Assembly (NCBI GenBank): GCA_002914805.1
Contig: JXTB01000408.1
Location: forward strand, 272,076 to 336,075
Length of the DNA: 64,000 nucleotides
DNA from: Parasponia andersonii
Lineage: Eukaryota; Streptophyta; Magnoliopsida; Rosales; Cannabaceae
Reading direction: 5' to 3'
Part shown: piece after piece, positions 53,384 to 64,000 of the stretch
How the letters are laid out: the number at the start of each line of letters is the position of its first letter
Position numbering within the stretch: position 1 is the stretch's first letter
The notes under the pieces: generated by a model
Database searches by the model: none
What the model was told of the DNA's origin: nothing
Seen by the model: the letters and a program-made list of their open reading frames with translations, nothing else
Program-made: the position numbers and the translations under genes

Positions 53384-53802
53384 AGCTTAGAAAAGGGTCA
53401 AGGGACTGTTGTTTGATTTAGAGAGTGAAAATGGGCTTTCAAGGAGAAATTAGTTCAATAACATTTATGCAAAGGGAGGGAAAGTTAGGTGTTTCTCTTA
53501 TGCCTGTTGCCAAGTTGTAACGTGTCATTCGCCCAATCGATTTAATAATATTAATTTAAATGTCAAAATTATATATATGTACATATATATATATATGTTG
53601 TTTTCTCGTTTTTTTTTTTCCCCAAAAGAATCTTATACCAAGATTCTCTTTACAAGTTATGAATGCCACTTTTGTAATATATCATATAAAGATATAAAAA
53701 GGTCTTTCTTAAAAGAATCTTGGTATGTATTACTATATTATTTAGCCAGTTCGTTGTGTTGACTGAAATTAAACAGCGGGTATTTCTGTTACAAGCAGTT
53801 AA
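53384..53802 (-). promoter_or_regulatory. 5' flank of the subgroup A gene
   Basis: AT-rich with an AT microsatellite near 53565-53597. AGAATCTTATACCAAGATTCT near 53628 is an inverted repeat with 8-base arms, and AAGAATCTTGGTA recurs at about 53714. The array's AACGACA palindrome is not obvious here. Confidence 0.4.
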
Positions 53803-56070
53803 TGTAAAAACCCAGTTTTTAAGTGCAAAACAATCATTTTTGACCAGATTTTTTTCCAAAAAAATAATAATTAAATGTTATATATATATATATAAAAGTT
53901 TTCTCTCTCCATCCTCCCTCCCCCGACATCTTTCTACCTCTCCCTCTCTCTTGCTCATTCTTGCCCAAAAAGGGGCGATGGAATGCTGGAGCTCGCTCAG
54001 CCATCATCCGGACCGCTGCCGAGGTCCTCCCGTGTCACCAGCAAGTCGCCTCGCCCATCCCCAGTTACTGCCGAGTTCTCCGTCGTCGGAAAACACTATT
54101 GTTAGCCATGAGGAATTTTGATTTTTCGGAGCAGTTTCAGACTGTATCAATGCATGTTCTTGGGCTTGTTGGGTTTGTATTTGATGTTTATATTTTATGA
54201 TTCTATTTTACTTGGTTTGAAAGTTACCCTTTTTATGTATTTTTGAGATCGATTTTAACTTTTAATCTGACTGTTAGATTATGTTTTTGATGTTATTTTT
54301 GGAATGTACTCGGAAAATAGTGAAGTGTAATATATATATATATATATATATTAATTTTATTTGGTGATCGACATGAAAAACGAAATCTAAGAGCTTAGAT
54401 TTTGTCTAGTTTTGCATGCCACTAGTCCAGTGTTGGCCCGGACCCAAATTGGTCAAGATATGTATCTAACTTAGTAATTTTGGACATTAAGAATTCAACG
54501 GAGAGGTCAGCTCACTGATTTAAAGCTCTATTGAGAAGTTAGTTTTTCCCAAGTGTGCAATCGAGGGCGTGGAATTAGTTTCTGATCCTCCAAACGATCG
54601 TCCAACGGTACCTTGAAGATCTAATAGCTTAGTATCACTATTTTAATAAGATAAGTATTTAGTTACCTCTATTTTACATCGTTTTTCATTAAAACTTACT
54701 TTCTGCAATACATAATGAGAAACATGATTTTTGAAATATTTTGGGTATATGTAATGGAATTGAATTGTATTATATATATATAAATTGGATTGTTCTAGGA
54801 TTTTTTTAAATGTAAGTTATTTTTGGTAGTGATAAAATAATGTCGTTATACTGTCAACTTTTCGATAAAATTTAATTAATCATTTTATTAAAAATCAGAA
54901 CATTATTTAAACTTAAATTATTACATGACTATTTTTACATATTAGTTCAAAGCACATATTTTATAGGATCATACACGAGTACCAAGTTAGTATTATAGGG
55001 TTTTTATAGTGTGGCACTATGACTTACCAATGGTGCAAAGTCCCTGAATCCGCACGAGATTGTTCTTTTGATTACCTCCTTATTTGGTAGGTGTAGGTAA
55101 TACAATTTCCTCTCTAGCTTTGGTAGGCATTACATAGGTGTCCCTCTGGTTATGGGCTAAGTGTGAGACAGGCTGCATTGCATATATAGTGCCAATATTC
55201 TAGTTTTCATTAATAAGAGGTGGTGAACTTATGAATATGGGTGGATTTGTGTCATGTATTTGTGGACTGGTTGATTTTTGATATTATGTTTTTCTATAGA
55301 TATATTTATATGCATATTCCTATACGGACTATCAATTTTGGAAAAAGATATATGTCTGTGTACATATAGTTTTGTAAAAATGTTTTAAATTAAACTAACT
55401 ATGCAGAGATTCTCGATCATTAAGAAGATTTTTAAATGAGATAACAGTTTCTGTACTGAGCTCTAGAGCTCACCCCTTCTATTTTTCTCCCTTTCAAGTG
55501 GTTGTTCATTTGAGTCAGTTGTCTCGTTTGCTAGGCAAGCCACTTGGCTTATATTTGCGGTCTTATTCTTACTCCTCTTTGGTTAGTCCTTATACCTTAT
55601 CCTATTCTTTTTCATTTCTAACTATTTAGCTAAGTTTGTTATTTCTGCTAAGTGAATATATGAGAATGTATTTATCACTTTTTGAGAATTTGGTATATAA
55701 ATGGGACACTATAGTTCCCAAAGAGTATATTTTCAAAATTTTAAGTACTTAAAATTTTGACTAACTCTACAAATAAAATTTTTGACTTCCTGACTCAAGA
55801 TTTGCGAAATTCAAATAATAAACACTAAATTTTTATTAAACCAAATTTTTGTACAACTTAGCTATGTTTTCTTGAATCTTAATTGGTATTTTTTTCTTGA
55901 TAAAAAAAACTAAAGATGTGCTCCCTTTTATATAGAGTTTCTAATAATTTGAGGACTAGAATGAAAAACCCAAATACTTAGTTTCTTTCGAATATTTACA
56001 AACTCTTTATTTAACTTTATTTATACTTAAAATTACTAAAAGTTACGACTTTTGATTTTCAATCGTGACA
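53803..56070 (+). mobile_element. Solo LTR, probable Ty3/Gypsy type, second copy
   Basis: It begins TGTAAAAACCCAG and ends AATCGTGACA, the same ends as the minus-strand solo LTR at 5741-7558. The flanks GTTAA and ATTAA agree at 4 of 5 bases. A TATATAAAAG at about 53889 is followed by a CT-rich, then GC-rich leader, matching the layout of the other copy. GCTCACCCCTTCTA near 55471 is also shared with it. The GC-rich open frames at about 53960-54120 belong to this leader and are not genes. Confidence 0.75.
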
Positions 56071-56299
56071 ATTAAAAAGTAGTATTATTGCATCTGATGA
56101 TAGTTGAAAAGAGATTTAAACAAGGCTGATAGACCGTCATGATGTTACATAAACTCAAATAATTAAGCAAATATTGATGTTTTTATAGGTATATTTCAGA
56201 TTTATACATCTCTTCCAATCACATCTTCAATAAATTATGTCAACTAATCAAGATATGTGCAGTAAAACATGCGCACAAACTTGCTCTAAATTTTGTTTA

Positions 56300-56410
56300 A
56301 AAGTAGTCTTATTCGCTTAATTCGCTGGAATGGTCTCTCCCTTGTGTCCATTCTACCAAACTCTTTTGTTCTTTCTCTCTGTTTCTCTCAACTGATTCTT
56401 TCATTTTTGA
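56300..56410 (-). pseudogene. Short core relic of the RSLIEW family
   Basis: The plus strand reads AAAGTAGTCTTATTCG, CCATTCTACCAAACTC and TGTTCTTTCTCTCTGTTTCTCTC. This matches the complement of the core (E-K-E-Q-x-S-L-V-E-W) of subgroup B copies such as 39895-39975. Nothing more of the gene is nearby. Confidence 0.65.
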
Positions 56411-56529
56411 AGAATACTAGTTGCATTCTCTTTCTCACTCTCTTTTGTACTATCCCAATCTTACTACTTGATAAGTGAATTCTACTATAATTTATTATGT
56501 TATTAAAATAGTAAACTTGATAGTAAAAT

Positions 56530-56765
56530 TCACATGCCAGATTATAAGACTAGAGAGTATAAAAGAAAGCAAGAAAGAAAGTATATTTAGCATTCTTCTT
56601 TCATACTTATATAAAGAACTAGAAAATGTAAAAGAAAATGAGAAAGAGAGTATATTTAGTCTTCTTCTTTTGTACTTATACAAAGAACTAGAGAACTAGA
56701 AAGAAGAAAGATTTTGACGGTACTTATACAAAGAACTAGAAAGAAGAAAGATTTTGACGGAGAGA
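56530..56765. repeat. Tandem repeats of 40 and about 75 bases
   Basis: GTACTTATACAAAGAACTAG followed by AAAGAAGAAAGATTTTGACGG occurs twice head to tail near 56685-56765. A longer unit with AGAAAGTATATTTAG or AGAGAGTATATTTAG and ACTTATA(T/C)AAAGAACTAG occurs twice just before. Confidence 0.75.
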
Positions 56766-58302
56766 TTAATGAATAAAATGGCTCAGTTAGTTGAGCTTTG
56801 TATTAAGCATAAGTATATACATATATAAATTGGTAGAATAATCATTTGAAGATTGGATAATAGCTTTCCTAGTGTTGTTATTGGTCCAATTTGTGAGTCG
56901 GTTAGATTAGTTACAAAGTTGTTAGTTAGTTAAAAGCTATTAGTCCTACATAGTCACATCTTAGTGATGCACGTGTCTTTTGTATTGAATATAAAAAAGG
57001 GCATATGTAATGTAAGATGGGAGGTCTGGACTAGAGAGATTTTAGGTATTATTGTATAATAAACACGAGAGGTCTGTAAGGCACTGGGGGAGAAGTTTTC
57101 TTTTAAGAAAAACAACTTGAGAGAATAAGGGGTTTCTGAGTAAAAACAGATCAGAGGCAGAGATCTTGGCCGTATTGTATGCATGGTAAACTTTGTAATC
57201 TTTTACTTTGATAGGGATTAGCTTCGCCATTGGCAAACTGGATGTAGATTCCCATAATAGGAATTGAACCAATATAAATGCTATGAGTGTTCTCAAGTTT
57301 TCTAGGTAGTCCTTGTTAGAGATTTTGGCGTTGAGATTCAAGTGGGTTCTGTTCTAATCATCACACCTAGTTGGGTTGGATAAATCATAGGATAATAGCT
57401 TGTATATATTTAAATATTAATTCTTTGAACATTAGATAATAGCTTAATTGATTTCTTTTTTAATATATTTATCTTACAAGAGGTGCTTGTACCATGAACG
57501 GTGACATGAATAGTTTACAAAATTATAATAACCTAATGATGTAGAATAAGAGGACGAGAGTTTAGAAAGAAAATAAGTAGAAGGGCAAATGGATAATAGA
57601 ATCAAGGTAAAAGCAGGGGACTAGGTAGAAGAGAGAGGACTTGAGAGAAAAAGAGAGTCAAAATTATAGAAAACTCAAATCACTAAATATTTATTTATTT
57701 ATAATATGAAAAGTAATTACATAATTAAATCTATTTATAAATAAGTAATTGGACATTATTCTTAGAAAATTAGACAAATTTTAAAAACTAATAGAAATAA
57801 AATACTTAAAACTAGTTACTCAAAACTGAATAACTTAACAATTAAATAAAACATAATAATAATAATAATAATAATAATAAGCATCAAATAATAATAAATT
57901 TTCTTTTTGACGATATTGTACCATAGCTATTGCAATATTGGCAATAGCTATTTTGGAATAATGTGTTTTCCGTATAATATTATTATAGTATTAAGTTTTA
58001 TTTCAACGAAATGGTTGTCGGTTTGCCTTGTGAAAACTTTAGTTTGATGCATATGTACTAAAAGGGGTTTTTTTTTTTTTCCCTTAAACCATTTATTCAA
58101 TTACAAAATCGCTGCCACTATCATTTCATCCAAGAAGACTAAAAGACAAAGAATGTATAAGTTAATTAATTAACTTAAAAAAGAATAAAATTATAAATAA
58201 AACAGAAATCCTTTGTTATCGGGGGTACTTAAAGAATCACCATCTCTTGTATCATCTAAAGACCTCTTTAATTTATTAGGTAAAAGAGTGGTGAGAAGAG
58301 TA
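56766..58302. other. Spacer, possibly with an old Copia LTR remnant
   Basis: Between about 56780 and 57340 the style resembles a plant LTR: TTAGTTAGTTAAAAGC, a GAATATAAAAAAGGGC TATA-like site, AGGAATTGAACCAATATAAA. I could not find matching ends or a target duplication. An AAT microsatellite lies at about 57853-57880. No gene seen. Confidence 0.4.
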
Positions 58303-58771
58303 TGTTGAAAATAAATTTGTTTAAGCCCATAAAAAGTGTTCTAGGCCCATCAACATGAGGCCCAATAAGTTGGAGTTAGTCCAAGTGTAAAGCTCATAAA
58401 AGAAGAAATCAAAGTCCAAATTGAAGAAATATTTCACCTAGAATCTTCTAGTATTAGCTAAATATTAGTTTTTGGCATGTGAATCATTTGATTACTTAGA
58501 TTATTATTAGAAGTATGTAGAAGAAAATATGTGTACCTTAAGGATTTTTATAATTATTTATTTGTGTGGTTCTCATTGTTTTTCATGTAGTATAAATAAC
58601 CCTCCCCATTTGAGTTCTAAGCATTAAGTAAGAAGCAAAGCTTCTAAGACTAAAGAGAAGAGATAAAGAGGCATAACTTTTAGTAAGTGAGTGAGCTTGA
58701 AGAGTGAAGTTGAGAATTTTCTCTTGTAAAAATATTTGAGTGAGTAATAATGCTTGTTTTATTTCTAAAAA
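58303..58771 (+). repeat. 5' LTR of the truncated Copia element
   Basis: Begins TGTTGAAAATAAATTTG and contains AGTATAAATAACCC, a TATA-like site near 58590. The 3' border is inferred from the primer site; the terminal CA is degenerate. Confidence 0.7.
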
Positions 58772-59318
58772 AATGGTATCAGTGAGGTTATGAGTTTTAG
58801 TGAAATTCTAAGTATGCTCTGTGGTTGTAGTTTGGACTCATCTTCTATATCAAAAAAGAATTCTTAAGATTAAGAGTATTATTTATTTATTCCAAATATA
58901 CTACTATTACATACCAAATCGAAGAGCTCGATGAGACGAAAATGCTGCCGTAAAAATCAGCTTAATTAGAGTCTGAACGAGTCATCAGAAGTTTGTTATC
59001 AAAATTGAGTCAACTCACGGAATTAAGCTGAGTCAGAGCCACTGCCAGAAGTATTGACCAAGCCATCAGAGCCATTGACCAAGCTATTAGAGTCATTAAC
59101 CAAGCTATCAGAGCTGTTTGACTGCGCCGTTGACTACGCCATCAGAGATGTTGACCGCACCATTGACCCGATTGGTTGACTAGCGTTGACTATTGACCGA
59201 GTGTTGACTTTGACCGTTGACTTTGACTAAGTCAATATAAAATTATTCTTAAGGTTTTTCGACGTTCCGAATCCATCCGTGTAGTCAAAATTTCCAAAAG
59301 CTCACTCTGTTAAGAGTT

Positions 59319-62083
59319 ATGGCTACCAGAAATTTAGCATCTCTTCAAGTTCCACCACTTCAAGACAGTACCTTTGATAATTGGACTATCAAAATGAAAG
59401 TCCTCCTTAGAGCATATGATATTTGGGAGTTAAGAAAGGCTACGAAGAGCCAAGGGATAAAACAACATTATCCTCAACACAGAAGGATAGTTTAAAAGAT
59501 TCAAGAAAGAGAGACAAAAAGCTCTCTTCCTCATCTACTAGGCCTTAGATGACGACGAGTTTGAGAAAATCTCAAGTGCAACCTCGGCTAAGGAAGTGTG
59601 GGAGAAACTTCAGATTTCATAAAAAGAATAAGAAAAGGTTAAAAAGGTCCGTCTTCAAACTCTAAAAGGAGAGTTTGATTTACTACACATGATGGAAACT
59701 GAGTCAATTTCTGACTACTTTTCAAGAGTTTTAGCCATTTTGAATCAAATAAAGCTAAATGGTAAGAAACTTGAAAATGTTACGAACATCGAAAAGATTC
59801 TTCGATCATTAGATTCAAAATTCAAGAATATTTTTACTGTCACCGAAGAAACTAAAGATTTGAGAGCCATGACGATAGAATAACTCTTGAGTTCTTTACA
59901 AGCTCACGAGAAAAAGAAAGAAGAAGCCAAATTTTAAGGAGCAGCTTCTCAAGACACAACTTATAGAGAAAAAAGATAGCCAACATAGCAAAAGAAGTCA
60001 ACGTTGTCATGGTAGAGGACAAGGTTGTGGTACAAGTCGAGGTCATAGACGAGGTTGGAATTCCAACAACAACCAAATTATCATATCAGTAATTTCGAAA
60101 AATGAGAAGCTCTACAAGAGGTCGTGATAGAGATCGAATGAACTCAAGGCCTGAGAAATCTCAAGTCGAATGTTTCAATTGTCATAAGTTTGGTCATTAT
60201 TCTAGAGAGTGTAGAGCACCCAATAGCATAATTGAAGATAAAGTCAATTATGTTGAAGAGAAAAGAGAAGAAAATGGCACCGTGCTACTAGTATATAACG
60301 GAGAATAAGACAACACATGATATCTTGATACTGGTACTAGCAATAATATGTGTGGGCATCGATCAATGTTCATGGAGTTTAATGAATCAATCAGTGGGAG
60401 TGTTTCTTACGATGATGATTCAAAAGTAGCAGTAAAAGAAAAAGTTAAAATTCTTATCCGCTTAAAAAATTAGGGACGTCAATTTATTTCAAATATCCAT
60501 TATGTACCCATAATAAAAACAAACATTTTGAGTTTAGGATAACTGAGAAAGGCTATGATATTCATTTGAAAGATTATAGTCTTTCTATAAGAGATAACAA
60601 TATAAACTTGATTGCCAAGGTACCTATATCAAGAAATAGAATGTTCTTATTAAACATTCAAAATAATATGGCAAAATGTCTCAAAACATGTTACAAGGAT
60701 TCATTATGGCTATGGCATTTGAGATTCGAGCATCTCAACTTTGGAGGACTAAAGTTACTATCCAAGAAAGAAATGGTGAGAGGCTTGGCATGCATCAATC
60801 ATCCTAATTAGCTTTGTGAAGGATACTTACTCGAGAAGCAATTCAGGAAAAACTTTCGAAAAAAGTCGAATTAAAGAGTCCAGAAGCCACTAGAGCTCGT
60901 GCATACAGATGTATGCGATCCGATCAAACTAAATTTTTTCGATAAGTGCAATTACTTCTATTATTTTTTGATAATTTCACAAGAAAGACTTGAGTATATT
61001 TTTTGAAGAAAAATTAGAAATCTTTGAAGCTTTCAAGAAGTTCAAGGTTGCCATAGAGAAAGAAAGTGATTTACAGATCAAAGCCATGAGATCTGATAGA
61101 GGAGAAGAATTCACTTCAAAAAAATTCCAAGAATTCTATGAAGCAAATGGAATTCGATGATCTTTAACTATTCCAAGATCCCCTCAATAGAATGGTATGG
61201 TAGAAAAGAAGAACTGGACCATCCTCAACATGGCTCGAAGCCTGCTAAAAAGTAAAAGACTATCCAAAGAGTTTTGGGCAGAAGCTGTTGCATATACAGT
61301 TTACTTGTCCAATCGATCTCCAACAAGAAATGTGTGAGGAAAGACACCACAAGATGTATGGAGCAGAAGGAAGCTTGGGATCTCTCACTTGAGAGTCTTT
61401 GAAAACATAGCCCATGTGTATGTGCCAGACGAATATAGAACCAAGCTTGATGATAAAAGTAAGAAGTTTATTTTCATCAGCTATGACACCAACTCCAAAA
61501 GATAGAAGTTATACAATCCTAACAATGGAAAAGTAATCATGAGCAGAATATAATATTCAATGAAAAAGGTGAATGGGACTTTAGTTCTCAAGCAAATGGC
61601 TAAAATTTCTTTCCACAATTTGAAGATATAGAAACACTAGTAGAGCAAGTAAGAGAAGTCCATTAAGAAGCTATTACTCTACCTTCCTCACAAAAATCAT
61701 CCACTCATGAAGATTTACCTCCATTTTTTTTAACTGAGAGGCATGAAGAATATACAAGAAGTCTTGAAGATCTATATGAGGTGATCAATAAACTCGAAAA
61801 CCTCATTCTACTTTGCTTATTTGCTGATTGTGAATTGGTGAACTTCTAAGAGACTGTACAAGATGAAAAATGGAGGAATGTGATGGATGAAGAAGTCAAA
61901 ACCATAGAGAAGAATGATACTTAGGAACTATCCATTCTTCCTAAAGGTCATAAAGCTATTAGTGCAAAATGGGTATATAAAATGAAGAAGAATGCCACTG
62001 GAGAGGTAGAAAGATATAAAGCAAGGCTAATCGCGAAAGACTATAGTCAAAGAGCCGACATTGACTATGACAAGGTATTCGTT
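59319..62083 (+). pseudogene. Copia gag-pol polyprotein, truncated and full of stops
   Basis: Gag starts at ATG 59319 (A-T-R-N-L-A-S-L-Q-V-P-P-L). A CCHC zinc knuckle (C-F-N-C-H-K-F-G-H-Y-S-R-E-C) lies near 60171-60212. The protease motif L-D-T-G-T-S-N is near 60325. A GAG-pre-integrase block (L-W-H-L-R-F-E-H-L-N) is near 60705. Integrase pieces (S-D-R-G-E-E-F, then V-E-K-K-N-W-T, F-W-A-E-A-V) run from about 61090 to 61300. The first part of reverse transcriptase (A-K-W-V-Y-K-M-K, K-A-R-L-I-A-K) lies near 61965-62040. Numerous stops and frameshifts, and the catalytic Y-V-D-D region is absent. Confidence 0.88.
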
Positions 62084-62368
62084 CATGAATCCAACAAGTT
62101 AAGTCAATTCTAATTACGTCTATTTCGGTTTAAGAAAAATGACAATCAAACACATGTTCGTTTGGTTAATATCGTCTAACTTTCATTTTCGTTTAACTTT
62201 TTTTTTTTCTTTTATTTGTTAAGAAATTGGAACGTCTACATTTACTTAAAATCATAAAAAATACCAAAGAAAGGAAACTTATATCATAAGTCTTCCAATA
62301 TTATCAAACCCAAAGTAACGGAAATGAAATCCACATTATTCAACTTTAGCTATATGTACTGGCTTGAG

Positions 62369-63540
62369 TTATAGCCTGTGCCATATATTTTTAACCCCAA
62401 ATCCAATATTTGGTGAAGAAGACCCCTCATTATATAATATCTCAATTGAACATTTCCTTCTTCAGCTTATCAAGGGATATTATTATTTTTATACTTTGTA
62501 TTTTGATATTTTGTTCAAATTATTTTTTGTATTTTAGCTAGTTATTATCAATATTAACCTTTATTTTAAATTTATTACAAATTTATACCTTAACAATAAT
62601 TTAGAGTAGTTAATTTACTAAGATGTTGTTTAAAAAAATTAAAAAATAAATTATATAAAAATTGATTAGAGAATAAATTTATTAAATCATTTTGATAAAT
62701 TAGCTACTCTAAAATGATATCAAAGTATAACTTTACGACAAATTTTAAATCTAAATTTCAATATTCATATTAACTAAAACACAAGTATAAGTTGAATAAA
62801 ATATCAAAAATAACGTATAAAAATGATACTATCCTGCTCAACTAATCTTGGTGCTTATAATATTCAGTTTTTCTTTAAAAAATAACCATTCAGATGAATT
62901 GACTTAAGCCAAAAACCAGTCATTTACTACAATCGTTTCCTGGTAACAAAATTGAGCCTCCAAACGGAAAAATTACATGGTGATTAGACGAAGGAGACCG
63001 CGTTCTATTTCGTACTCGAGCCAAAAATCGATCTTTCTACCTCTCCATTTCGAGTTATCCAAAATTGTGACCTTGCTCGCCTTTCGATCGATAAATTGCA
63101 CCATGGAGAAGAAGGTATTGGTGACAATACAATTATCTTCCACATTTAGGCAATTCCATATAGTTTGAACCGTAGAAAGCATTTTTGATATTACTTTCCT
63201 CACAGAGATGACCGGCATTATTAGATTCAAGTAATCAATTAAAAACATAGATATTTGTATCAGAATATCGACTTAAAACAGTCTTCAACGTGTTGAAAGT
63301 AGTCTTATATATCTGATGCATCCACTCACCAAACTCCGTTTTTTCGCTCTGTTATTCGCTGCTGAGTGTTTCCAGTTGAACTTCATTAACTGCTTTACAA
63401 GTTCGCCAAGTATTGTGCTAAAGTTTCATTGTACTTCTCAATCCTCTCCACGTACTTTGGGCATTTTTTTCTGGTACTTATATCCAAAGTCAGGTTTAGA
63501 GCCATATGTTGCTCTTAGTGTTCTCAAGTATCTCCAATGA
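62369..63540 (-). pseudogene. RSLIEW-family pseudogene, subgroup B, with a TIR element inside
   Basis: The C-terminal tip (N-I-W-H-R-L then stop) is at 62369-62473. An insertion of about 362 bases follows, and homology resumes at about 62838. The block D-N-S-K-W-R-G-R-K-I-D-F-W-L-E-Y and V-E-D-N-C-I-V-T-N are clear (63000-63160). The core region near 63316-63360 is frameshifted. N-terminal homology fades at about 63540, so the first 100 or so residues are missing. The first gene in the window shares its N-S-x-W-x-G-x-I-D-F segment. Confidence 0.87.
62474..62835. mobile_element. Small TIR element (MITE) inside the pseudogene
   Basis: Inverted ends of about 45 bases: left GGGATATTATTATTTTTATAC ... 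TTTTGATATTTTGTTCAA, right the complement of AGGATAGTATCATTTTTATAC ... TTTTGATATTTTATTCAA. The gene sequence resumes after it (CTCAACTAATCTTGG). The flanking bases (GCTTATCAA and GCTCAACTA) may be a decayed 9-base duplication, which would suggest Mutator type, but the match is weak. Non-coding. Confidence 0.75.
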
Positions 63541-64000
63541 ATATGTAGTAACTTAATCTGTTATGACTGAAGACGGGACCTCGCAAAGATGCTGACTTTG
63601 CTACTTCAGTTCGTTTATTTAGTTAGAATTTCTGTTATTTATCATTTTTCCAGTTTTTGTAACATATTGTATTCAAGTCTGTGTAAGGCCAGGAACCATG
63701 GACCTAGGCTTGTATCACGTAGCTAAATTTATAGACACGGAAAGAGAAACTCTGTGATTAACCTGAGCGTTTGTTTCAAAATTTAAAATGTGAACAGAAG
63801 TTACCTTGTGAATTGTGTTAGCAGTACTACTCCAAGGTCATATAATATTTGCATATAGATCAACAAGGCAATAGTATTCCTTAACTAGTTAAAGTTATTT
63901 GTAAACATCACTAATTGTGTACCTGATTTTGATAGCACACAATAAATTTTTTTCACTGAATAATAGGAAATTTCTTTTCTGAAAAAACGGAATAATAGGA
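63541..64000. other. Spacer at the window's right edge
   Basis: No gene recognised. GTGTACCTGATTTTGATAG near 63918 recurs near 46725 (GTATACCTGATTTTGATAG), so at least part is array spacer. The sequence from about 63560 to 63830 has no match elsewhere in the window that I saw. Confidence 0.45.

Larger units (their letters stand above)
58303..62083 (+). mobile_element. Ty1/Copia LTR retrotransposon, 3'-truncated
   Basis: A 5' LTR (TGTTGAAAATAAATTTG at 58303 to about 58771) is followed by the initiator Met-tRNA primer site TGGTATCAG at 58774. Gag-pol remnants run to the start of reverse transcriptase and stop within Y-D-K-V-F at about 62083. There the sequence changes to RSLIEW-array spacer (GGTTTAAGAAAAATGACAA, GTTCGTTTGGTTAAT). 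The 3' half and 3' LTR are missing. Confidence 0.88.

Noticed and set aside
53720..54200. Open frames with GC-rich, Ser/Pro-rich peptides
   Set aside because: They are inside the second solo LTR, at the same place as the rejected frames of the first one, and are better explained as LTR leader sequence.
56766..57340. Possible solo LTR with TATA-like site and GAATTGAACCAATATAAA
   Set aside because: The style is LTR-like but I could not define TG/CA borders or a target duplication, so it is kept only as a note in the spacer entry.
1..64000. tRNA, rRNA, CRISPR arrays and bacterial-type operons
   Set aside because: None seen. The Met-tRNA complementarity at 36165, 38296 and 58774 is retroelement primer sites, not tRNA genes. 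The regular repeats are microsatellites, LTRs or gene-flank duplications.

Overview
The window looks like nuclear DNA of a dicot plant. It is strongly AT-rich, has short gene islands in long AT-rich spacers, plant-style LTR retrotransposons primed by initiator Met-tRNA, several MITEs, a plant F-box/FBA gene and a decayed ribosomal protein eL32 copy. A run of 64 N and a single N at 24255 mark it as a draft assembly. I cannot name the species.

The dominant content is a tandem array of one protein family that I do not recognise. For this report I call it the RSLIEW family, after its most conserved core (R-S-L-I/V-E-W-M/L). Members are single-exon, about 330-380 residues, charged, predicted helical and coiled-coil, with no visible signal peptide or membrane segment. 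They share an N-terminal coiled coil, the RSLIEW core, a helical block ending in an E-E-N-S-I-V-I-like motif, a hydrophobic E-V-L-R-L-E block and a C-terminal D/E-L/I-W-x-E-L tail. Seven copies are open: 10748-11860 (+), and on the minus strand 15714-16697, 21284-22429, 27245-28315, 42889-43983, 47558-48619 and 52304-53383. One copy (465-1618, +) is broken near its 3' end. Five are clear pseudogenes (23275-24093, 29387-30900, 37639-40432, 41910-42460, 62369-63540), and at least four are small relics (23225-23274, 37325-37385, 50405-50545, 56300-56410). By sequence they fall into four subgroups: A (10748, 52304), B (465, 37639, 47558, 62369), C (23275, 27245, 29387, 41910, 42889) and D (15714, 21284).

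Layout. 1-3.5 kb: broken subgroup B gene and spacer. 3.5-4.6 kb: F-box gene. 5.7-7.6 kb: solo LTR. 10.7-11.9 kb: subgroup A gene. 13.7-23.3 kb: two subgroup D genes, three copies of a duplicated spacer, a non-coding CACTA-like element and the eL32 relic. 23.2-31 kb: an inversion junction, an orphan promoter, subgroup C genes and MITEs. 31.2-36.3 kb: a 5.1-kb Copia element with intact target-site duplication. 37-41 kb: a subgroup B pseudogene split by a 1.6-kb TRIM-like element. 41.9-48.6 kb: subgroup C and B genes separated by repeated gene-less promoter blocks. 49.7-53.4 kb: a duplicated block and a subgroup A gene. 53.8-56.1 kb: a second solo LTR of the same type. 58.3-62.1 kb: a 3'-truncated Copia. 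62.4-63.5 kb: a last pseudogene carrying a small TIR element.

The copies appear to have spread by tandem and segmental duplication that carried the flanks along. Many upstream regions keep clusters of a short palindromic motif (core AACGACATGTCGTT), and subgroup B copies share a 5'-UTR intron. Coding bodies have been lost repeatedly by nonsense and frameshift mutation, deletion, inversion and transposon insertion, while seven reading frames stayed open. Function is unknown, and nothing in the sequence assigns a reaction or pathway.
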